This document shows positions 22,277 through 32,979 of a DNA stretch of 64,000 nucleotides, in pieces. The DNA is taken from NCBI GenBank assembly GCA_963971425.1, contig OZ020515.1:11796291-11860290 (forward strand), given 5' to 3'. This DNA is from Bryoerythrophyllum caledonicum (lineage: Eukaryota; Streptophyta; Bryopsida; Pottiales; Pottiaceae). Both the position numbers and the translations under genes were made by a program. The notes under the pieces were generated by a model, which was given only the letters and a program-made list of their open reading frames with translations, was not told the DNA's origin and did no database searches. How positions within the stretch are numbered: the stretch's first letter is position 1; the number at the start of each line of letters is the position of its first letter.

Positions 22277-23874
22277 GAGACGCGTTGCCAAGTATAATTT
22301 TAGAGACTGGAGATGATGAGCTCGGAGCTTGCCTCAGCGAGGCCTGGAAGAAGCTCGCGAGGAGATGAAACGTTAGAGATGGATCCACCAAGTTGTTCTT
22401 ATCATCTAAACCTATAAGCACTACAGCAGGAGCCAAATGAAGGGAAGGCAGTGAAGAATGCTAAGGCGGAGCTTGAACTTACAATTGTAGTAAAGATTCA
22501 AATGTGTGAATGAATCATCTTAAGTTGACTAAATGTATGCATGAAGTCAAACTTAAGTTGACTAGAGCTTTAGTCGAACTTAAGTCAACCAAACTTAAGT
22601 CATGCTCCGTTGTTTCTCATTGAATATATATCATTTTGATAACTAGAAAAATTGTAGAGGATTGATCGCTAGAAAATTGGAGTTTATATTGGTATCGATA
22701 GACCTGATGTGTAATAATATGCAACTAAAACTTTTGCTAGTGTCCACTACAACCATGAACTCCTAGGATCACGTTGCTCTAGCGTAAACCATGAATCAAA
22801 CATTGATGTACATGTCAATGCAAACAATAATAATCTGTTAGGTTGGTGATTGACGCACCATGGGTAACACACATGGCAAAGCGGGAAAGAGCATAAAAAG
22901 GAGCCAATTGCAACCTTCTGGCTACAAGCTCCAGGGCCGCTACACGACTGGCAGCAGACTCGCTGGACGATTGATTGGAGGTCCACTCGGTGTATTGCGC
23001 AGCACGGATTGCCAATTGGTGGGATAGCTCACCGGACCAAAAACCCTCTCCTCCACCGGGTTGGAGAAATGGTTGGGATGTTCCTAGGACCTTGGCATAT
23101 GGTGCAAAATTGAAGAAATAATGATTTGGCATTAATATAAAGAAATCCTTAAGAGAAAACATAGAAAGGGTGATGGAGTACGATCTCAATTATACATGTA
23201 TTAATTAAAAAACAAGACAATGGGGTTGATTGTATTGCAGAAAGTATTCTTCAATTGGGATCACAAAAATTTCAACTTCAGATTTCACAATCTAAGTTCC
23301 TCACGGATTAAGATTTTATACATTAGGTTAATGAGATGACTGTGTAGAAGCCTTGGGATTACTGTAGTCCAAAAGAACTTCGTCCATTTTCTTAAATCCT
23401 AAACCCTAACCTAAATGATGTTGTGCTCATAAATGGACCACAAATATAGGTGATGTTGTGTTGAACCTGGACTGGTTGTAGATGTTCCAGTCATTGGTTT
23501 GAAGTGGACTATCAAGTGTTTACTCCAAGCTCTGTGAGTGAAGCATTCCACTGATTTAGATCACATAATTTTGATCTTTTTCAATGGCTTACATGCTCTC
23601 TTGGCCTAAATCCAATTAAACATTTAGAGGAAATGCTAAAAGGACATTTGTATGAATTTCAAAGTTCTCCAAGAGGAATGTTGCAATTGTAAGAGCGTAG
23701 GGAGGATCATTGGGCTTCAATCACACCAATGTATTATAAGAATTTGCATAAGTATATACTGACTTGAATCCAAGTTTTTTTGGTCGGTTATTAAGTTGTT
23801 TATTAAGAAGGGATGCAAAAAATAAGTGAAGGACGTGTAATTTGCTCATACATACCAATGTGCCAAGAACATTT
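22277..23874. other. Intergenic; CTTAAGTT-palindrome cluster and an unidentified frame
   Basis: 22510-22605 holds several copies of the phrase ACTTAAGTTGACT and its complement, making an imperfect inverted array. On the minus strand, 22815-23100 is open and rather protein-like (FWSGELSHQLAIRAAQYTEW, AASRVAALELVARRLQLAP), with a possible acceptor just before it, and could be a lone exon or an old gene fragment. I do not recognise it. Confidence 0.3.
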
Positions 23875-23969
23875 ACACTAGTCTATGTCCCGTGGCCATA
23901 TGCTTAGTGAAGAGAATGAACAATCACTATATTCGCGCCGGTCTCCTTCGAAGACCGGAGTTCTTCTTC
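23875..23969 (+). mobile_element. 5'-truncated SINE copy with 14-bp target duplication
   Basis: 95 bp matching the 3' end of the SINE at 12116-12470 (shared block ends GGAGTTCTTCTTC). It is flanked by perfect copies of TGCCAAGAACATTT (23861-23874 and 23970-23983, sharing the last T of the tail). Truncation at the 5' end with intact tail and target duplication is the mark of target-primed reverse transcription. Confidence 0.85.
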
Positions 23970-23983
23970 TGCCAAGAACATTT

Positions 23984-25343
23984 TTCATCACCAAATGTAC
24001 CCCACTAGATCTAAAATCTACTACAAACCACAATATACATTTATGACAAGCTATTGTCTAGTATATTCCTACATTGTTGATTGAATTTGAGCTTTTGAAA
24101 GTTTTAACTAGTCACCGTAGAATAGCAAGATTGCCACCCATGGAACAAATACTATTGCTTTTGATTAACAAGGTTTGCTTCTCAAAAATAATTGATTCAA
24201 GTCATTTCATCGTTTGAAGTAAATCATACATATAAGAATGTATATGGTTGTCAAAAAATTCATACATATATTAAGAAGAGTTACTAGTAAAGTCAACCAA
24301 AGTTTCAATAAACTTCTGGTCGTTTGATATTTAATACATCTATCTACTCACTCTTAATAGCTATTAAATATGAAAGAGCTCTGTGGTTAATCCGTATTAA
24401 ATTTGGAGGACCTTAATGGTCTCTAAAAATGTTAGAAATAGTGTAACCACCTTGGAGAAAGTAGGAGAGGTATTGTTGTGCCAAGAATCATAGGCACCTT
24501 TCTTCTCTTGAAGAGGATTATAGAAATTTAGAGCTTTCCAATTATCACCTCATTCAAATGATTAAAATGGAGAAAAGAGATTCAAACTCTTGGTTTCTTT
24601 AAAGCTATCTTGAAAGTATATAGGCTAGTCACCCGAAATTTGATATTGTATCTTGTGATTTACTTGATGAGCTGAAAAGGGGAGGCCGCAACAAAGGAAG
24701 GATAAAGCCAATGCAAATTAAAGGGGTCTAATTCACATTTAGGATGACTACCAAGAAATGTAGGTGCTGCAACTTCTAACCAAAATCAAATGAGGACAAA
24801 CTTGTGCCAAAGCCTCAGCCACAAACAAGCCGAGATGGTGACAATTGCAGAAATCTCTGGCATGTATCCTCAGACGCAATAGAATCAGAGGCCAATTAGG
24901 CGCAAGAATAGCAACAAAACTTGCTTCTCGTAGTTGATCGCGTGGTGTCCAACCATCAAAATTCAGGGTGAGATCTCGAACAATTGCGTTGCCTTGATCT
25001 TGCTCTTGCAGTGCCAAAACTCCATTGAAGTTGGATTCTAAGATGCTGTGATACATCTAACTAAAGGCAGCCAGTAGTCTGAGAGAGTTCCCTCTGTTGC
25101 TATACAAATGTGTCCATGAGTTCCATGAACCAACCTCAACCAGGGTGTTTCCAATCGGGTGGCCTTCAGTCATGGTCAGTGGCTCTCACAGCTGAAGAGG
25201 CTAAATTCCAACCGACCACTCCATCCTCGTCTTCAGAATACCAGGACCAAACAGGGTTTACAGAGGGAAGTGAACACCAACCTTTTCACAACAACTGCAG
25301 GTTCGAATGACCAAGGGAATTGAAAAGGATGAGCTCAGAAATA
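23984..25343. other. Intergenic, no gene identified
   Basis: AT-rich with one unassigned minus-strand frame (24748-25056) that reads protein-like (ASFVAILAPNWPLILLRLRI) but has no family I recognise. Confidence 0.35.
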
Positions 25344-26117
25344 CTAGCCTTTTGGAGATGTAACGTTCGTTGTTTCCACGCTTTTGGAGACCACCAAGGG
25401 CTTCTGAGAGGGCTCCTGCGGAAGAAATCCTTTGGGAGCCGCTGGATCTGAGATCTGCTGCGTCATTACTTCAGCCATCAACGTTTCTGCTTTCTTCTCC
25501 CACTCCTCTTCTAGCTGCGCTTGAGCATGATCGCCTATCTGGTTCACGAACTCAACGGCGGCTTCCTCCTGCACCGTGGCAATTCCAAATGCTTTAAAAA
25601 AGAGGCAACGGATGATGGAGCTGAAGCTGGAGCTCTGAATCCTTCAGTTCGGCACGGAAATTAATGAACAATTTACCAAGTTTAAGAGTGCGGTATTGCA
25701 GATTAAAACATGAACCTGAAACGAATTCAGAGCAATGAGCGAGAAGAAAGGAAGATACCACTGCGCTTAAGCTCTCCTTGAGCTGCTTCATCTCCTCGAC
25801 CACAAACTGAACCTGCTTCAAAGCGGCTTCCTCACGTTGTTTCTCCTGCGCTATCCTGGTCGCTCGCAGCTTCACCCCTCACTACGTCAGCGTCAGCTTT
25901 TAAAACTAAGAATATTGAACTCCAAATCGGATAACCCTAAGTGCGTCACGATTCACTGAAATTCGACATTGTCGCAACAGAAAAAGATGGATCGTACTCG
26001 CGCAAGCTGCTCATTGATCGCCTGCGTGCGCTCGCGCACAGCCTCGTCCGGTGGAAGCCCTCGCAACACACGCACGATCTCTCGCGCCCGCGTCACAAAC
26101 GCCAATTTAAAAATCAT
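25344..26117 (-). CDS. Small coiled-coil protein of unknown function
   Basis: A consistent three-exon model on the minus strand: 25998-26117, 25759-25869 and 25344-25568, all phase 0, giving 151 residues from the ATG at 26117. The first exon reads MIFKLAFVTRAREIVRVLRG and ends NEQLAR. Exon 2 is a strongly charged heptad-like helix (EKQREEAALKQVQFVVEEMK). Exon 3 continues as a helix (HAQAQLEEEWEKKAETLMAE) and ends in a Pro/Ser/Thr-rich tail. The exon 2 acceptor (AAG) is weak and may need revision. The protein would be mostly alpha-helical and probably a subunit of a complex. I do not recognise the family, and I cannot exclude an alternative first exon. Confidence 0.55.
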
Positions 26118-26621
26118 CGTCGCTCCTAGTGCTCCAACCCCTCCATCACTGCCATGGATTGTCCCGAACCCTGAAAATAACGACCCTGCGTCAGTTTCAG
26201 CCCCCAAAACAAAACCAGAAACCGAAGCTCCTTGACGTCAAGCCTTCGCAAACCCTTGCTCATCATCTCCTCCTCTCCTTCACAAGACTTAGAAAAATTC
26301 GCAGATATCCTGCGCTGGTGAAAATGGCGTTCGCTTACTTGACAGCAGCGTCGGCCGATGACACACATGTGCTTCGGCAAATCTCCATAGCCGCTGATCC
26401 TTCGAAGCTCTGCTTTGAATGTGCAATGGGTTCGGAGAGAGAACCGAAGCCCGTCACAGTCCCTGAACCGACCTTATCTATGAGGCGTATACATTTCAGG
26501 AGGTGACGTCGGTTTTGGGTACTGCGACGGTTTTTGGTATTGTTTTCAGCCCTTTCATTTCGTTTCTGACTTGTCCAACAAACTTTGACTTCACTTGGTG
26601 TCAAACTTTTGTATCACATTA
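26118..26621. other. Probable promoter/5' region of the coiled-coil gene
   Basis: GC-rich up to about 26500, then AT-rich. No recognisable gene of its own. Confidence 0.35.
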
Positions 26622-27290
26622 GGGGCAATTCACACTAGGACCAAGGGTTGAGAGGCTAAGTGCTATTAGCAATCTCATTAATCTAGCCTCGAGTTTGGCC
26701 TTGTTCAACCTTTGGGGTTTCACAGAACGGACCAAGGTTTAGAGACCAATGGCCTTTAGAATATCTATATGGCAACACTTTTTGAAGGTTTTGGCGCTAA
26801 GCTCTTGAGGGAATTTTGGGTCGAACGAGAATGGAAATCCAAACTCTTACCACGGTGTGGAGCATTCTTTTCATTAAAATATTCAAAATCTTGCAAAATC
26901 TTAGCCATTAAATTTTTATCTCAATTTTTACTTAGATATTCTATCCAACATTTTTTATCTAAATTTTAACTTTAATTTTTTTTCTCAAAGTTTACTTTAA
27001 TAATCGTTTACGTGAATTATTTTAACCGGAATTTTTACTTGAATTTTTCTTCCTAAATTTTTTTTGTGGTGCCTATGCTAAAAATATAATGAGCATGTTG
27101 GTCATTCTCTTGATTGGGTTTTTTTAACCAAAAATGTGTTTTCTTTTAGGCTTCATGACTAAAAAAAGTGAAAGAGGAAAATTTCAAAACATGAGGACTA
27201 TTAGGAAGTAAAAATTGACTTGAGATTTGCCAAATAATTTGAGTCACCGCCTCTCAACTCAACCCTTGGGCTTCAACACTACAAGGACCC
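26622..27290. mobile_element. Harbinger-like MITE (imperfect ends)
   Basis: Left end GGGGCAATTCACACTAGGAC followed by CAAGGGTTGAGAGGC. The right end read inward is GGGTCCTTGTAGTGTTGAAG followed by CCAAGGGTTGAGTTGAGAGGC. The inner 15 bases match well and the tips partly. TTA precedes the left end, but AAA follows the right end. The tip resembles those of the Harbinger element and of the MITE at 27566. The interior is AT-rich and non-coding. Confidence 0.5.
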
Positions 27291-27565
27291 AAACTTTGCA
27301 AATTGCATATTTAATGTTTTGTTTTAAGAGCGTCTCCACCCATGATGCCAGTCTAGCCAAACCAAGCCAGGTGATGCCCAAGTGGAGCAGGCATGGTTAA
27401 GAGTGTGCTAGGAATTTTATGTACAGCCATCACTGAGGAACTAGAAACCAGGAAGCAACAAATGCCGGAATCTGCCGTTGGGTGCCACGTGACCTAGTTG
27501 TAGAGGGTCGGGCCGGGCTTCTTGTGCCGCCATCAAGTGTATTTTCACCTACTAGTTTACATTTA
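27291..27565. other. Short spacer between two MITEs
   Basis: No gene. A phrase at 27330 (AGAGCGTCTCCACCC) resembles the tip of the GAGCAYCTCCACC MITEs, without a visible partner. Confidence 0.3.
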
Positions 27566-28113
27566 GGGCCGCTTCACACCACGCCGAGTCGAGAGTCCGT
27601 TCGTCAAAATTTTTGCCCAAACTATGGCGAGAGTCCGTTCGTCAAAATTTTTGCCCAAACTATGGCGAGAGTCCGTTCGTCAAAATTTCTGCCCAAACTA
27701 TGGTGAGAGTCCAAACTTTTGAATTAAAAAAATATATTAAAATACATATATTGAAGCCCAAAGCCCAAGTCCAAAGTCCAAACCCCATATCATTACGCCA
27801 AAAAATTCAGCCAAAAAAAATTAGCCTCTTTCGTTTAACGGTCCAGATCTTGTCAGATTTTGATTATTTTATTCAAAAAATTGATGGACTCTCGAAGGAA
27901 GTTTGGGTTGACTAAAAACGACGACCCAAGTTTTACTCGAGAGTTCGTCGCCTTGGCCCCAAAACTCTCCAAAAGTACTGCCATGTAGGCACATTGGAAT
28001 AGTACTGCCATGTAGGCACAATGTGCTCGAGAGGCCGAACTTTGACCATTCAAGCAATCTCATTGGTGGAAACCGACGGACTCTCGACTTGGGCGTTAAG
28101 TGTGAAGCGGCCC
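27566..28113. mobile_element. Harbinger-type MITE with perfect TTA duplication
   Basis: 548 bp with inverted ends GGGCCGCTTCACAC (left) and the exact complement at the right end, extended by a GTCGAGAGTCCG block found inverted further in. TTA flanks both sides (27563-27565 and 28114-28116), the classic PIF/Harbinger target. The GGGCC-CTT-ACAC tip is shared with the larger Harbinger element at 7313-12004, which may belong to the family that mobilised it. Confidence 0.82.
27591..27704. repeat. 38-bp tandem triplication inside the MITE
   Basis: Three near-identical 38-bp units starting at 27591, 27629 and 27667 (each begins GAGAGTCCGTTCGTC), plus a partial fourth. Array length may vary between copies of this MITE. 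Confidence 0.9.
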
Positions 28114-29622
28114 TTACAGCGCCTTTGCGTTTTTCAATGCTAGTCGGCTATGAGCAATGAGTGACGACTACGTCGCCAACTCTATGTTACAAGATAGTCT
28201 TCCTCCTCAGTTTCTTCATTGTTCCTAGTCTTTCATTTGCATTTTCAATTGATGTTGTCTTTCCATTTCATGTTGGAGTCTTTTCCGTTCCATCTATTCA
28301 ATGAATTTTTTTTAACCAAATGAAATGATGAACTCGATGGAAGAATGGATCAACACAAATTGAGCGATCAAGGGCATTTTGGTGTTTGGTGACAGAGGCT
28401 CATCGCTATGCTCTAAAGACCATTCTCACTCGTTTGCAAATCCAACAGACGAAGTGGGGTGCTAGCCTATGAGGTCCGCCACTAGGACGCAAAGCCGAAA
28501 GGAAACCACACTAGGCGGGCCTCCGTCTACTTTGGTGCTGGGAGCACAACTGTCCAAAGCCGCCCCAACCAACGTTTCAGTGATTTGTTCTGTGAAATTT
28601 TCTTTCCAAAGAGGTATGTTGCCTGTGTAAAAGTTTCAACGTGATGACAAACGTCGGGCCTTTGCCATGAACAGAGTCTATGAAGTAGTGGAGATTGTTC
28701 CATGCTCCCGGGCAACCTACTATAAACCCTTTTCACGACGAGGCCTTGCACATGGCCCAAGAATATCTACAAATGTAATAGATCAACCGCGAACAAAGTG
28801 AACAACATCTATCTAGAGGGAAAGTTTCACTATTGACTTTTTTTACATAAATCATTGTAGTTCGTTAATGCTTCATTTCATTAGAGATCAAGAGTATGGG
28901 TTAGATAGAGGAAAGCCAAGTGCATTGCCACTCTGACCAGTGCAAATCAATCCAACAATTCAATCAGCAATGACTCTCCAAAAATCGGTCTCATCAACCA
29001 CTTTTTGGTCCCTTCATCATTCAAGGGTCAACCTTACAAATTGTGAACAGGTTTGTAAATTGGTGGCAAAGCTCTAAGGTAGAATCACCTTATTTGGATT
29101 ACCCATCCAAATCTGCTACGTAGAGTATGCATGAAATGGTGCATGCATTGGTGAAGTTAATCCATAATGGCTAAAAAATCTTAAAATGACAGTATCTAAT
29201 AATAGTCACTAGTGACATTGGATCTTGAGGTGTGCAATTTTTGATTGTGCCAACCACGCGAGCTCCTCATTGGTGGCCTTGCCTCGAAATCTAAAAAGGG
29301 GTGCAGAATTAATCATGCATGTGTTGGTTATGCATGGCATGTCTTTTTTTTTTACTCATGGTCACTTATTAGCATTGAGCAAAGGAGGGCACAAAATCCA
29401 ACCCACCTCGTAACAATACTACATACTCTATAACACAATTATGGACTCTATTAGATTTTGGGCTTTTAAATTTTGTATCAATTTGACACCTTCGAGAGTA
29501 TATTTGAAAAAATGGTTGTTGAGTTTCATTCCTAATTCCGCATGTTCCTACATAATTTCTTTCGACATACAATGTCATTAGAGACCCCATTTGGCTTAAT
29601 TCACAGCGTAAATGTGATTTTG
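28114..29622. other. Intergenic, no gene identified
   Basis: Low coding potential. Around 28740-28790 a phrase resembles part of the 297-bp tandem unit that follows (…catggcccaagaatatctac…), so an older degenerate unit may lie here. Confidence 0.35.
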
Positions 29623-30310
29623 CACAAAAAATCTACAAACTCATTTCACGGAAATCACTGTAGCTCAATGATACTTGCACCGATTGTTGTGGCAATGGTC
29701 TCAATAGATTGTCATCTTCCTCCACCTCTAAGTCATGGTCTATTTTTTTTTCCTTTGAGGTGGCTTGTAGCACTTGCTACAAAGGTTCTTGTGCCACAAC
29801 GACCTATATATGGTCGTTCAGCCTTTACCCTTCAAGGCCAATGAGCTATTCTGGCCCAAGAGAATCTACGTATGTTCTAGATCATGCAAAATCACATCTT
29901 CAACCTAGATACATTTCAACACAAAAATCTACGAACTCATTTCACGAAAATCATTGTAGCTTACTGATGCTCGTACCGATTGTCGTGGCAATGGTCTCAA
30001 TAGATGCCCATCTTCCTCCACCTGTAAGCCATGGTCTATTTTTTTTCCTTCGAGGTGGCTTGTAGCACTTGCTTCAAAGGTTCTTGCGCCAAAACAACCC
30101 ATATATGGTCGTTCGGCCTTCACCCTTTAAGGCCAATGAGCTCTTCCGACCCAAGAGAATCTACACCTTCTCTAGATCATGCAAAATCACATCTACAACC
30201 TAGATACATTTTAGCACAAAAATCTACAAACTCATTTCACGAAAATCATTGTAACTCGCCGATGCTCTCACCGATTGTCGTGGCAATGGTCTCAATAGAT
30301 GCCCATCTTC
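29623..30310. repeat. About 2.3 tandem copies of a 295-297-bp unit upstream of the TLDc gene
   Basis: Units start at 29623, 29920 and 30215 with the phrase CACAAAAATCTAC-AACTCATTTCACG. The third unit breaks off near 30310. Units 1 and 2 are roughly 88-90% similar. The array ends about 0.3 kb before the TLDc start codon and so may lie in its promoter. Confidence 0.85.
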
Positions 30311-30554
30311 CCCCCGTACCCCCACAATCATCACCCAAAAAGGACCCGGAAACCCCGCGTCTATTCCTTGCCCCAAGACATGAACGCCACAGACACGCCC
30401 CAATCACGGGTCCAGCTCGCCCTGCCAAGTCAGCCCATTCCAAACCCCAACGAGTCGTCTCCACGCCAAACTCCCACCTCGTCATCGCATTCCCCTCGCC
30501 ATCGCCGAAGCGAGTAGTGTTGAAGGTTTGAAGCGCGAGGGTTTGGGTGTGAGC

Positions 30555-30569
30555 ATGAGCGGGGGTTAG
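30555..30569 (+). promoter_or_regulatory. Possible minimal upstream ORF (Met-Ser-Gly-Gly-stop)
   Basis: ATG at 30555 followed by three codons and TAG, 34 bases before the TLDc start. If transcribed in the leader it could lower initiation at the main start. The transcription start is not known from the sequence. Confidence 0.3.
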
Positions 30570-30603
30570 GGTTTGGGGTTGGCGGGGCTAGGGTTTGGTG
30601 AAG

Positions 30604-31692
30604 ATGAAGAAGGCGCTGCTGGCGAAGCCGGGGGAGTGGGCGGACAAGGTCGGGGACAAGCTGGGAGGGCTGCTGCCGACGAGCAAGAAGAGCAAGGCGG
30701 CGGCGTCGTTGCCGCGGAAGAACTCGGCGCCGGATTTGGTCAAGTATGGCGCTGCGGAGGAGGCGGATGTCGTCGGCCCATGGGAAGGGTCTGAGGACAA
30801 TGAGAGCAGCGGGGGGCGGGGGTCGCCGGATCCGCCCGGGCCCGACACGTCGTCGTTGTCTGCGTTTCTGATGAATCTGCTGTCGAGCGAGAAGGAGGAG
30901 AGGAGCGCGTTAGGGTTTTCATGGGGCGGGTTGCGGGCCCGAGCGCAGGCGCCGGATGCGAGAGGGGACGAGCCGGGGAATGCGCAGCCGCGGGGGGAGT
31001 TTTACGACGTGGATTGGTTGCTTGTGGACGAGCATGTGAAGGCGGGTGATCCGGTGGCCATCCCGCCGAGGTCGCAGCTGCAGCAGCAGAAGAAGCAGCT
31101 GCCCAGCATCTCCGCCGATCGCCTGCCCAGGATGTCGGACGACTCGGCGCTTCTGTGCGACGAGGTGCGCTGCTGCATCCACCCGGCGCTGCCGACGCTC
31201 GCCAAGGGGCGGCGCTGGGTGCTTCTGTACAGTACGGAGAAGCACGGCATGTCGCTGCTGACTCTCTACCGCAACAGCAACATGATGACGGGGCCGCTCT
31301 TGCTCGTCGCGGGCGACAAGCAAGGGGCGGTGTTTGGCGGCCTCATTACCGCTCCGTTGGTGCCGTCTCCCAAGAAAAAGTACCAGGGGACCAGCGACTC
31401 GTTTGTGTTCAGCAATGTGACAGGGCAGTCGACGATCTTCCATCCCACAGGTGTGAACAGGTACTACGTGCTTGCAACGACGGACGCCCTGGCACTTGGA
31501 GGGGGCAGTCACTTCGCACTGCATGTGGATGCGGAGCTCCTCAACGGGTCCAGTGGCGTATGTGAGACCTATGATAACCCCTGCCTTGCACACTCCGAGG
31601 AGTTCATTCTGAAGCACGTCGAGCTTTGGGGATTCGACCACACTCAGCGTCACTCCTCTTTCTCGGAACCGTCACCTCTGATGACATGGTAA
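30604..31692 (+). CDS. TLDc-domain protein
   Basis: A 362-residue single-exon gene from the ATG at 30604. The N-terminal third is low-complexity and basic or acidic. From about residue 170 to the end runs a TLDc domain: RRWVLLYSTEKHGMSLLTLY, GPLLLVAGDKQGAVFGGLIT, the SFVFSN block, NRYYVLATTDALALGGGSHF (the G-GGG-H/Y segment typical of TLDc), and a closing EEFILKHVELWGFD. TLDc proteins (OXR1/TLDC/NCOA7 relatives) act in oxidative-stress protection and several bind and regulate V-ATPase; plant members are mostly uncharacterised. There is no signal peptide or membrane segment, so it is probably cytosolic. The start was chosen because the frame upstream contains only TTG and GTG. Confidence 0.85.
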   Translation: MKKALLAKPGEWADKVGDKLGGLLPTSKKSKAAASLPRKNSAPDLVKYGAAEEADVVGPWEGSEDNESSGGRGSPDPPGPDTSSLSAFLMNLLSSEKEERSALGFSWGGLRARAQAPDARGDEPGNAQPRGEFYDVDWLLVDEHVKAGDPVAIPPRSQLQQQKKQLPSISADRLPRMSDDSALLCDEVRCCIHPALPTLAKGRRWVLLYSTEKHGMSLLTLYRNSNMMTGPLLLVAGDKQGAVFGGLITAPLVPSPKKKYQGTSDSFVFSNVTGQSTIFHPTGVNRYYVLATTDALALGGGSHFALHVDAELLNGSSGVCETYDNPCLAHSEEFILKHVELWGFDHTQRHSSFSEPSPLMTW

Positions 31693-32975
31693 ACCACTAG
31701 GACTACGAATCTGAAATCGTTTAAGCGGAGTTTGGTGGAAGCCTGGGCGTCACCGCACAAGCCGCAACAATTGCGCTTCTGAGGCTCAGATTTCTGTCCG
31801 TGTTCATTGATTCCGAAGAGCTTCATCATCACTTGCTTGGAGATCGATATGTACTACGCTTGAGTCACATTTTGGTCCCGGAAGATGACGAATAAGCGTG
31901 GACGCTGAACCCCGAGTATGCTCAGGAGATGGACTCTGTTCTCATCCTTCCCATGAGATGTTGGTGCATTGCCAGTAGGCTCTTGGTAAGATTTTTCTCA
32001 ACTTTGATCCAGTAGCATAGCCGTAGTTGAGCCTACCATGCTGGAATCCCTTGTAGTACCTTATGCCACCGCTATACCAACTAACTGTAATTATTAGACT
32101 TGTAAATTGCAAGACAGTCGATAAACTATGCGGTGCTGCTTTGATCGCAAGCATCATCTTCATCATCAGTATTTGCTCATCAGGGTTTGTTGTGACGAGA
32201 CTCAATGTGACTCTGGGTTATGGCATATCGTGAGTACGTTCGAAGCGATTAGGTGACCTAATCTTTACGAGAGGTCCCATGTGCTTTCTCAGGGGCACGA
32301 AGCGCAGATTGCGGGTAGTGATTGGTGTCTTATATGCATAATTACAGGTGGTGTCTATGTTGGACTGTTTGGATCAGAAGTACCCATTACATGTGGATTC
32401 ATTTTCTGCTGAAATCTGATACTTTGGCTCGGTTAAGTAGTACTGACCTGCAGTGACGTCGGCTTCACAATGCAATTGACGGAGGCATGATGCCCTTTTC
32501 ATCGCAGGGATAGATCAGTTGGGATTCCGGTCAATTATTATCTTCTGATGGAGAATGTCTCTATGAAGATGATAGTCTTGTTGAAACCATTCCAGACCAT
32601 GCTATTGAAACCATTCCAGACCATGCTTGTGGAAACAACACCTAATTGTCCATGTAAAGATGTTAAGTAAATGGGAAGGGTGTGTGTTCAGGATGGCAAC
32701 ATGGAATTAAACAATACATGTTGAAGACACAAAACGTGTATTGGAAAAGTAGAAGCATATTAAATGAAGCCACAGTTTATGGAAGAGGTTGAGAAGATGT
32801 CATTTTAAAAGCATCCGAGCATCCACACCCGCCGCGTCAACGACGATGCCAACGGCCTTCCATTTTACAGGGAGCTTCCCCACAGCAAAGAAACTTTGTC
32901 AAGCCAAACATGTAGGGATGCCAAATTCACGCACATTCCGGTGTCACCCACACGGTCCAAAGCGATGTGGATGCT
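31693..32975. other. 3' flank of the TLDc gene, no further gene seen
   Basis: Includes the likely 3' UTR. At 32580-32630 a 25-bp phrase (ttgaaaccattccagaccatgct) is repeated twice in tandem. Nothing else recognised. Confidence 0.4.
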
Positions 32976-32979
32976 TTAA

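Noticed and set aside
22815-23100. Protein-like minus-strand frame as a host exon
   Set aside because: No recognisable family and no neighbouring exons; kept only as an unassigned note.
30919-31653. 244-codon minus-strand frame opposite the TLDc gene
   Set aside because: Antisense shadow of a GC-rich coding region; no family motifs, while the plus strand carries a clear TLDc domain.
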